From positions 1-32,637 of the forward strand of contig JAPLQI010000023.1 in the NCBI GenBank assembly GCA_026399755.1: a DNA stretch of 32,637 bases, read 5' to 3'. The position numbers and the translations under genes were made by a program. Numbering within the stretch: the first letter of the stretch is position 1; every line of letters starts with the position of its first letter. Shown one piece after another: positions 27,315 through 32,637 of this stretch. The notes under the pieces are model-generated. The model saw only the letters and a list, made by a program, of their open reading frames with translations, ran no database searches and was not told where the DNA came from. Origin of the DNA: Pseudomonadota bacterium. Its GTDB lineage: Bacteria > Pseudomonadota > Gammaproteobacteria > Burkholderiales > Chitinibacteraceae.

Positions 27315-27360
27315 ACATTCGAGGGGCGCTGCAACCCCCTAAGGGGCTAGGCTCGAATTT
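27315..27360 (+). promoter_or_regulatory. S-adenosylhomocysteine (SAH) riboswitch
   Basis: The ahcY leader contains TTCGAGGGGCGCTGCAACCC, a short CCCC/GGGG hairpin, and then GGCTAGGCTCGAA. These are the conserved GAGG-GCGCTGCAACC and AGGCTCG blocks of the SAH riboswitch, with P1 formed by TTCGAG and CTCGAA (27318-27323 with 27352-27357). SAH binding turns on genes for its removal. A GC-rich region follows up to the start codon, including an ACCCG/CGGGT hairpin (27382-27394). Confidence 0.92.
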
Positions 27361-27424
27361 CTTAACTGCGCTCTCCTGTAAACCCGCGCCGGGTACGGCA
27401 TGCGTGTTGGAGACGCCGACTCGG

Positions 27425-27449
27425 CCACAGAGAGGAATCACCACTGTGG
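27425..27449 (+). promoter_or_regulatory. Hairpin enclosing the ahcY ribosome binding site and start codon
   Basis: CCACAG (27425-27430) pairs with CTGTGG (27444-27449). The loop holds the Shine-Dalgarno AGAGGA (27431-27436), and the GTG start (27446-27448) lies in the 3' arm. It is a candidate OFF-state structure for the SAH riboswitch acting on translation. Confidence 0.55.
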
Positions 27450-28858
27450 CGAATCTTGATTTAGCAAATTCCGATTTTAAAGTCGCTGATCTATCTTTGG
27501 CAGACTGGGGCCGTAAAGAAATTCGCATTGCAGAAACAGAAATGCCCGGCCTGATGTCTGTGCGTGAGGAGTATGCAAAAACACAGCCACTCAAAGGCGC
27601 TCGTATCGCGGGCTCCATCCATATGACGATCCAGACTGCAGTGCTGATTGAGGCGCTGCAAGCCTTAGGTGCCGAGGTGCGTTGGGTATCATGCAATATT
27701 TTCTCCACACAAGACCACGCAGCAGCGGCCATTGCCGCAGCAGGCACCGCCGTATTTGCCCACAAGGGTGAAACACTCGAAGAATACTGGGATTTCACCC
27801 ACCGCATTTTTGATTTCCCCAACAATCAATACGCCAATATGATTCTGGACGATGGCGGAGATGCCACCATCTTGCTACACCTTGGCGCACGTGCAGAAAC
27901 AGATCTTTCAGTGATTTCAGCCCCCAGCAACGAAGAAGAAATCGTGCTGTTCGCCTCGATCAAAGCCACGCTAGCAAAAGATCCTAAGTGGTACTCCACT
28001 CGCCTTGCTTATATTAAAGGAGTAACCGAAGAAACCACCACCGGAGTACATCGCCTGTACAAAATGCACAGTGAAGGCCGTCTCTCCTTCCCTGCGATTA
28101 ATGTCAACGACGCCGTCACCAAATCTAAATTCGACAATCTTTATGGCTGCAGGGAGTCCCTCGTCGACGGCATTAAGCGCGCCACCGATGTGATGATTGC
28201 CGGTAAAGCGGCCGTGGTACTCGGTTATGGCGATGTGGGCAAGGGCTGCGCCCAAAGCTTGCGCGGCCTAGGCGCCACCGTTTACGTCACCGAAATCGAC
28301 CCAATTTGCGCACTACAAGCGGCGATGGAAGGCTACCGCGTGGTAACAATGGATAGCATTTGCGATCAGGGCGATATCTTTGTCACCACCACCGGCAATG
28401 TGGGCGTGATTACTCACGAACATATGATTAAGATGCGCAATAACGCCATCGTCTGCAATATCGGCCACTTTGATAGCGAGATTCAGGTGGCGTCCTTACG
28501 CCAGTACGAATGGGAAAACGTGAAGCCGCAAGTCGACCATATTATTTTCCCAGATGGAAAACGCATCATTCTGCTAGCCGAAGGGCGCTTGGTGAATCTG
28601 GGCTGCGCCACCGGCCACCCTAGCTTTGTGATGTCAAACTCCTTCACCAACCAAGTACTGGCACAAATCGAGCTATTTACCAAAACCGAGCAATACCCGA
28701 TTGGCGTCTACGTGCTGCCTAAGCATCTAGATGAAATGGTAGCCCGTCTGCACCTAAAAAAAATCAGTGCCACGCTGACAGTACTAACTGATGAGCAAGC
28801 GGCTTATATCGATGTACCCAAAGAAGGCCCCTATAAACCAGCGCATTATCGGTATTGA
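27446..28858 (+). CDS. ahcY: Adenosylhomocysteinase
   Basis: AhcY hydrolyses S-adenosylhomocysteine to adenosine and homocysteine, removing the product inhibitor of methyltransferases. The 470-residue protein includes the substrate region with [20 protein letters not shown], the NAD-binding motif [17 protein letters not shown] (about 255-271) and the C-terminal KPAHYRY whose Lys/Tyr complete the neighbouring NAD site. The start is probably GTG at 27446 (reads [19 protein letters not shown]) with AGAGGA 9 bp upstream; a longer TTG-started frame runs through the leader. Expression should rise with SAH through the upstream riboswitch. Confidence 0.97.
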   Translation: MANLDLANSDFKVADLSLADWGRKEIRIAETEMPGLMSVREEYAKTQPLKGARIAGSIHMTIQTAVLIEALQALGAEVRWVSCNIFSTQDHAAAAIAAAGTAVFAHKGETLEEYWDFTHRIFDFPNNQYANMILDDGGDATILLHLGARAETDLSVISAPSNEEEIVLFASIKATLAKDPKWYSTRLAYIKGVTEETTTGVHRLYKMHSEGRLSFPAINVNDAVTKSKFDNLYGCRESLVDGIKRATDVMIAGKAAVVLGYGDVGKGCAQSLRGLGATVYVTEIDPICALQAAMEGYRVVTMDSICDQGDIFVTTTGNVGVITHEHMIKMRNNAIVCNIGHFDSEIQVASLRQYEWENVKPQVDHIIFPDGKRIILLAEGRLVNLGCATGHPSFVMSNSFTNQVLAQIELFTKTEQYPIGVYVLPKHLDEMVARLHLKKISATLTVLTDEQAAYIDVPKEGPYKPAHYRY

Positions 28859-28871
28859 TAGTTTGAAATAC

Positions 28872-28902
28872 AAAACGGGAAGCCCAGGCTTCCCGTTTTT
28901 TT
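28872..28902 (+). terminator. Intrinsic terminator of ahcY
   Basis: ACGGGAAGCC (28875-28884) pairs with GGCTTCCCGT (28887-28896), followed by seven T residues. It lies 17 bp after the stop codon. Confidence 0.93.
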
Positions 28903-28920
28903 AAATGCGCCACGCACTGA

Positions 28921-29688
28921 TTATTTAATTTTTAATTCAACAGAACTCTGGCTGGCCATTATTTTTTGGTAGCTGCCGTCTTTTTTCATCGAGGATAAAA
29001 TTTCATCGAATTTATCCCGTATCACCCTCAGATTTCTTTTTTTAGAAAAAGCCATATAGCTGGGAATAGCCTGTACTTCTGGCGCAAGCTCTTTCACTTT
29101 ATGTTCAGCACCTTTACGCCTTAAAATATCTAATGCGCCATACTTATTGCTGACTAGGATATCAAAACGTTTTGCTAATAATTTTTCTACATTCTGTTCG
29201 CCGGTATAAGTCACATCAGGCGGTTTAATCAGTTTATTTTTAACTGCATTATCAAAAACATCACCGTAACTTACTTTATTTACTGCGCCAAAACTATAAT
29301 TAGCCAGCTTTTGTAAATCACCATCAAATTTAACATTTGATTCTTTTAAAACAAATAATGAAACCGCCTGCGGCATCAACACTTCTTTAGAATAATCAGC
29401 AAATGCTTCTCTTTCAGCCGTTTTATACGCAGTAAAAATAGCATCAGCAGTACCATCTTCAATCATTTTAATTGACCGGGTCCAAGGCATTAAAGTGATG
29501 TTTATCGGCTGCTGCATCCGGCGAAACACTTCTTTTACGATCTCCACTACAAAGCCTTTTGTCTGGCCATTTTCCTCATACTGATAAGGGGGATATTGCA
29601 GCGTCACCAGCTCCAGTGGTGCACTTATTGCAGATGCAGCATAAATCATCAACCCAAAGCAGGAGAATCTGATTATATTTTTTTTCAT
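28921..29688 (-). CDS. Extracytoplasmic solute-binding protein, family 3-like
   Basis: The 255-residue protein has a signal peptide (about 1-22, ending SAISA) and one SBP_bac_3 domain: LVTLQYPPYQYEENGQTKGF at the mature N-terminus, then a lysine/aspartate-rich two-lobe body. Such proteins bind amino acids or similar small solutes for ABC importers or sensors. No permease or ATPase gene is adjacent, so it may be an orphan binding protein; variants of this small type are common in Neisseriales and Vibrio. The start ATG has a strong GGGAGG upstream. It converges with ahcY. Confidence 0.87.
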   Translation of the reverse strand: MKKNIIRFSCFGLMIYAASAISAPLELVTLQYPPYQYEENGQTKGFVVEIVKEVFRRMQQPINITLMPWTRSIKMIEDGTADAIFTAYKTAEREAFADYSKEVLMPQAVSLFVLKESNVKFDGDLQKLANYSFGAVNKVSYGDVFDNAVKNKLIKPPDVTYTGEQNVEKLLAKRFDILVSNKYGALDILRRKGAEHKVKELAPEVQAIPSYMAFSKKRNLRVIRDKFDEILSSMKKDGSYQKIMASQSSVELKIK

Positions 29689-29726
29689 AGACCTCCCTTC
29701 ATAATTTATACGATTATTTGTCTCAT

Positions 29727-29754
29727 TTTATATCACAAGCAAAGCGATTTTCCA
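29727..29754 (-). promoter_or_regulatory. Possible promoter of the solute-binding protein gene
   Basis: On the minus strand TGGAAA (29749-29754) and TATAAA (29727-29732) are 16 bp apart, about 40 bp before the start codon. The -35 is weak. Confidence 0.3.
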
Positions 29755-29871
29755 TTCCCTGAATTAACGCCTTTAGTATCAATCCAATATACACTGCTAT
29801 CCTATTTTGTAAGATATGAAACTAACTAGGTGTTGCCTGCATAGCACTTACCGGTAGGTATTCATATATAG

Positions 29872-30783
29872 CTACTCTGGAGGATGCGTGCCCAGTACCT
29901 CTCTTGCTGCATCTACAATCTGCTTTGATAACGCTTCCATACGTGGCGATTGCACTTTCCATGAGTGCCAGTAGAGCTTTACATCGCAAGGGTAATCCGG
30001 CGCAAGATCAATCAGATCGCCAAGAGATTCACCCAGCAGCAGCTCGGGCACCATGCCATAGCCTAAGCCATGGCAAATAGCAGCCAAATGGGGCTCGGTG
30101 CTGGGAACATAGTGGCAGGGGTAGGCATCGGGCAGTAGCCCAAAGTGGTTTTCCAGAAAACCCGCCTGCAGTGTATCTTTGTGCGAATACGCCACCACCG
30201 GAGCACGCCGCGCGTCGCTGCGGTTAATGCCCTGGGGAAACCAGCGCTGGCAAAAGCTTTTACTCGCTACTAGGCGATAGCGCATCACGCCTAAGGCATC
30301 GGCAAAACAGCCTTTCATGGGTTTTTCTTCACTGCCAATGCAGCCTATCGCCATCCCAGATTCGAGCAGGGTGTAGGTGTGATCCTGATCTTCAACGATT
30401 AAATCAATCAGCACTTCTTCATTTACCAGTGCCTGCGCCAGCGCAGGGAAAAACCATGTGCCCAGCGTATCGGCATTCAGCGCAATGGTCAGGAGCAGGG
30501 GTGAATAACGCTCCACGGCTAAATCTGAAGCCAGATCGGCCTCCAGCTGCATCACTCGCCGCAAATATTGCAATAGCCGCTGGCCAACTGGCGTGGCACG
30601 GGCCGGGCGGCTGCGCACCACCAAGGGATTGCCCAGATTACTTTCCAACGCCCGCACCCGCTGCGAGACCGCAGACGCGGTTAAATGTAAGCGCACTGCC
30701 GCCTGCTCAAAGCTGCCGGTTTCAATCACGGCTCGCAACGCTTCGGTTTGTCTGGGGTCTAAGTTCACCAGCGTATCTTTCAC
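29872..30783 (-). CDS. LysR-family transcriptional regulator, ArgP/LysG type
   Basis: The 303-residue protein has an N-terminal winged helix-turn-helix (about 8-66; TGSFEQAAVRLHLTASAVSQRVRALE) typical of the ArgP (IciA) and LysG subgroup, followed by the LysR effector-binding domain. ArgP/LysG regulators sense lysine and arginine and activate exporter genes. Codon 1 is GTG, with no strong ribosome binding site; a second GTG five codons later is possible. It is transcribed divergently from a TRIC/UPF0126 membrane-protein gene 142 bp away rather than from a LysE-type exporter, so this membrane protein is the natural target to suspect. Confidence 0.9.
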   Translation of the reverse strand: MKDTLVNLDPRQTEALRAVIETGSFEQAAVRLHLTASAVSQRVRALESNLGNPLVVRSRPARATPVGQRLLQYLRRVMQLEADLASDLAVERYSPLLLTIALNADTLGTWFFPALAQALVNEEVLIDLIVEDQDHTYTLLESGMAIGCIGSEEKPMKGCFADALGVMRYRLVASKSFCQRWFPQGINRSDARRAPVVAYSHKDTLQAGFLENHFGLLPDAYPCHYVPSTEPHLAAICHGLGYGMVPELLLGESLGDLIDLAPDYPCDVKLYWHSWKVQSPRMEALSKQIVDAAREVLGTHPPE

Positions 30784-30925
30784 ATATTAAGAATTTTTAA
30801 GCATACCTTATTAATATTAAATTTTGTTCAATATACCTAAACACCAATGGACAATGCCCTTTAAATCATCATTTTGCATATAAGCGCAAGCTCGCCTGCC
30901 CCACCTCTGATATAAGAAGTTTGAA

Positions 30926-31549
30926 ATGCTGCTTTACACTATTTATTTGATTGCCATCACTGCCGAAGCCATGTCGGGCGCCCTGATGGGTATGCGCCGT
31001 AATATGGATTTATTCGGTATCTGTTTTGTTGGCACGGTTACCGCACTCGGTGGTGGCACAGCGCGCGATGTGATGCTGGGGCACTATCCGCTGGGCTGGG
31101 TGGCACATCCACAATATCTGCTGTTTACCATTGGGGCTGCCGCTTTAACCGCTTTAATCGCCAGCCATTTGCATCATCTGCGTCGCTTATTTTTAATTGT
31201 TGATGCTTTGGGTTTGGTGGCATTTACCATTATTGGCTGCAATATCGGCATGGAAGCAGGTGTTCATCCCGGCATTGCCATTATGGCGGGAGTTGTGACG
31301 GGTGTGTTTGGCGGGCTATTACGTGATGTGCTGTGCAATCAACAGCCGATGGTACTTAGCCGCGAGATTTACGCCAGCGTATCGCTCGCTACTGGCGCTT
31401 TATATATATTGCTTTGCTGGTTAAAAATAGAAACGGGCCTCGCCTCCTTAATTGCCTTGGCTGCAGGCTTTAGCTTCAGGCTCCTTGCAATGAGGCTGAA
31501 CTGGCAGCTCCCTATTTTTCGGGCGGAGAATATTCGGGGCTTTGATTAA
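30926..31549 (+). CDS. TRIC/UPF0126 family membrane protein
   Basis: The 207-residue protein has the family's two homologous halves. Each has about three membrane segments and a glycine-rich motif: TALGGGTARDVMLG (about 39-52) in the first half and GVFGGLLRDVLCN (about 130-142) in the second. A seventh segment lies near the C-terminus. Members form trimeric cation channels, and some bacterial ones have been linked to glycine transport. It is divergent from the ArgP/LysG-type regulator, which suggests control by that protein. The ribosome binding site is weak (AAG). A hairpin terminator follows. Confidence 0.9.
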   Translation: MLLYTIYLIAITAEAMSGALMGMRRNMDLFGICFVGTVTALGGGTARDVMLGHYPLGWVAHPQYLLFTIGAAALTALIASHLHHLRRLFLIVDALGLVAFTIIGCNIGMEAGVHPGIAIMAGVVTGVFGGLLRDVLCNQQPMVLSREIYASVSLATGALYILLCWLKIETGLASLIALAAGFSFRLLAMRLNWQLPIFRAENIRGFD

Positions 31550-31572
31550 GCGGCTAAATCAGTAATTTGAGC

Positions 31573-31625
31573 AAAAAAAGTGGGCGCTATCATGATCCTT
31601 GATCAGATAGCACCCATCGTTTTTC
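31573..31625. terminator. Bidirectional terminator between UPF0126 and DUF5610 genes
   Basis: TGGGCGCTATC (31581-31591) pairs with GATAGCACCCA (31606-31616) with one C-A mismatch. Five T residues follow on the plus strand, and seven A residues precede it for the minus strand. Confidence 0.75.
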
Positions 31626-31652
31626 GCAAAAAAAAATCAATTAAAGTATTGT

Positions 31653-32213
31653 TTATTGACCCGCTTCAGTACTCTTTTTAGTCTTGCTTGCTAAGAAATC
31701 ATCCAAACCTTTTTGCACCAAGTCATATGTTTTATCCACATTGCTTGCAATGCTTCCATCCAGTACTTGTAAACTTTTTAAAATTTCCCTAGCTTCTTTA
31801 AACCCTTGCTCTACACCACCACGTATCACCTTAGTGAACTCTTCAGCGATTTTTTCCGGATCTTGGCCCGGCCTTTGCTTAGCAAAAGCCTCGTAAAATC
31901 CAGTTGATAAAGCCACAATTCTTCCTGCCGTCCCTTCTGGTGAATTATCTTGGCCCATCGCATTTTTGATTGCATCCTCGCCAAATTCGGGCTGAAGCAC
32001 CTCATTAATTTTATCGATAGCGCTTCTAAACAGGAGTTGCATGGGCTTGTCGCCGCTGCTAATCGAGACTTGCAAAGATGCTTGTAAGATCTGCTGATTA
32101 GTTTGCGCACGGATACTTGCTTCGCTCACGGCAGTTTTTTTATCTGCCTCCTTTGTATCCTTAGTCGTTGAAACACTACTGCTTGGTGTAGGGGAGGAAA
32201 CAGAGTTAATCAC
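31653..32213 (-). CDS. DUF5610 domain-containing protein
   Basis: The 186-residue protein has a disordered Ser/Thr/Lys-rich N-terminus (about 1-45) and a helical DUF5610 domain. Visible features include NQQILQASLQVSISSGDKPMQ (starting about residue 40), LLFRSAIDKINEVLQPEFG, the STGFYEAF block and the C-terminal SLQVLDGSIASNVDKTYDLVQ leading to KGLDDF. The family is known mainly from Chromobacterium-, Iodobacter- and Vibrio-like genomes and has no assigned function; no signal peptide or membrane segment is seen. The start is probably GTG at 32213 with AAAAGGAA 6 bp upstream; a longer TTG-started frame adds 23 residues. It lies next to an insertion sequence. Confidence 0.83.
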   Translation of the reverse strand: MINSVSSPTPSSSVSTTKDTKEADKKTAVSEASIRAQTNQQILQASLQVSISSGDKPMQLLFRSAIDKINEVLQPEFGEDAIKNAMGQDNSPEGTAGRIVALSTGFYEAFAKQRPGQDPEKIAEEFTKVIRGGVEQGFKEAREILKSLQVLDGSIASNVDKTYDLVQKGLDDFLASKTKKSTEAGQ

Positions 32214-32497
32214 GATAAATTCCTTTTCGGCATCTTTACGCAAAACATTCCTGCTCCGCGTGCGCAGGGCTAAGCAAAACAATGCTTTTTGTTTCTGAAG
32301 AGATATACAACAGTTTATCGGCCAGAAAGAGACATAACTTCAGGACTATCTTGCCTGTACTGATCGACGGCTTGATTTAGCACAATAAACGTGAATTTTG
32401 CGACTTCCTTCCGTTTACCCTAATGGCATTCGTCGCTATGCTCAGATGCTGCTTTTTATTTTATATCGGTTTTATATGTCTCAGCATTCCCACTCCC
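32214..32497. other. Intergenic region between DUF5610 gene and the IS element
   Basis: About 285 bp with no ORF of coding character. It must contain the DUF5610 promoter on the minus strand, but I see no convincing hexamer pair. No repeats were found. Confidence 0.4.
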
Positions 32498-32637
32498 TGA
32501 GGTAGGCTGCTAAATATGGACACCTTCAATTGAGATAAAATCTTCTCTGGAGGTAAGTCATGACAAGTCGTTATACCGCTGCATTTCGTGCAGAAGCCGT
32601 TAAATTAGTACTCGAACAACACTTGAATGTGCCGCAA
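32498..32637 (+). mobile_element. Left end of an IS3-family insertion sequence (cut by window edge)
   Basis: The likely left terminus begins TGAGGTAGGCTGCTAAATAT and continues with GGACACC, in the style of IS3-group inverted repeats. A GGAGG ribosome binding site and the start of an OrfA transposase follow 35-60 bp inside. The right end, second ORF and target duplication lie outside the window, so the exact boundary is inferred. Confidence 0.7.
32560..32637 (+). CDS. IS3-family transposase OrfA, N-terminal fragment
   Basis: Only 26 codons are present before the window ends. The protein begins MTSRYTAAFRAEAVKLVLEQ, the typical helix-turn-helix start of IS3/IS911 OrfA (HTH_Tnp_1). OrfA binds the IS ends and normally forms OrfAB by a -1 frameshift with a following ORF. 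GGAGG lies 6 bp before the ATG. Confidence 0.85.
   Translation, partial: MTSRYTAAFRAEAVKLVLEQHLNVPQ

Overview
The window looks like chromosome from a betaproteobacterium, most likely in the Neisseriales (an Iodobacter- or Chromobacterium-like organism). I infer this from protein style, a DUF5610 protein, a PIMT-like/rhodanese pair, an S-adenosylhomocysteine (SAH) riboswitch before ahcY, and sigma-32 promoters on grpE, dnaK and dnaJ. No alignment was run, so the genus is tentative. Almost all of it is core housekeeping sequence. The accessory signal lies in intergenic palindromic repeats, one broken chaperone gene and an insertion sequence at the right edge.

Layout: 1-3764 (minus) is the 5' part of a surface-polysaccharide operon: an outer-membrane export protein (SLBB), a Wzz-type chain-length protein and the start of rmlB/rfbB. 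3979-5082 (minus) holds a rhodanese and a PIMT-like methyltransferase that lacks the usual catalytic serine. 5349-7399 is a TPP riboswitch and thiC, followed by a 56-bp tandem duplication. 7589-8492 encodes two small membrane proteins (YdcZ-like and DUF4870). 8745-14624 is the heat-shock region: grpE, dnaK and dnaJ (all minus), each with a sigma-32-like promoter. A chemoreceptor gene on the plus strand sits between dnaK and dnaJ. dnaK is interrupted by an apparent out-of-frame deletion of about 43 bp.

15172-18193 is the glyoxylate shunt (aceA, aceB), separated by a palindromic repeat. 18670-20130 is an exported adenosine deaminase; 20185-21531 is a YdgA-like DUF945 protein; 21919-22911 is ribB under an FMN riboswitch; 23197-24510 is a CorC/HlyC-type membrane protein with CBS domains. 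24628-27102 (minus) is a three-gene envelope operon (COG3014 lipoprotein, YcfL-like, LpoB-like). 27315-28858 is ahcY under an SAH riboswitch. 28921-31549 contains an extracytoplasmic solute-binding protein, an ArgP/LysG-type LysR regulator and a divergent TRIC/UPF0126 membrane protein. 31653-32213 is a DUF5610 protein, and 32498-32637 is the left end of an IS3-family element.

Three metabolite riboswitches (TPP, FMN, SAH) each control the expected single gene. At least four families of intergenic palindromes are present, several lying between a stop codon and the terminator. I see no CRISPR array, tRNA, rRNA, phage or defence system, and no convincing new multi-gene system. The observations most worth checking are the dnaK lesion, the 150-bp nested palindrome beside it, the serine-less PIMT-like protein, and the hairpin that encloses the ahcY ribosome binding site.
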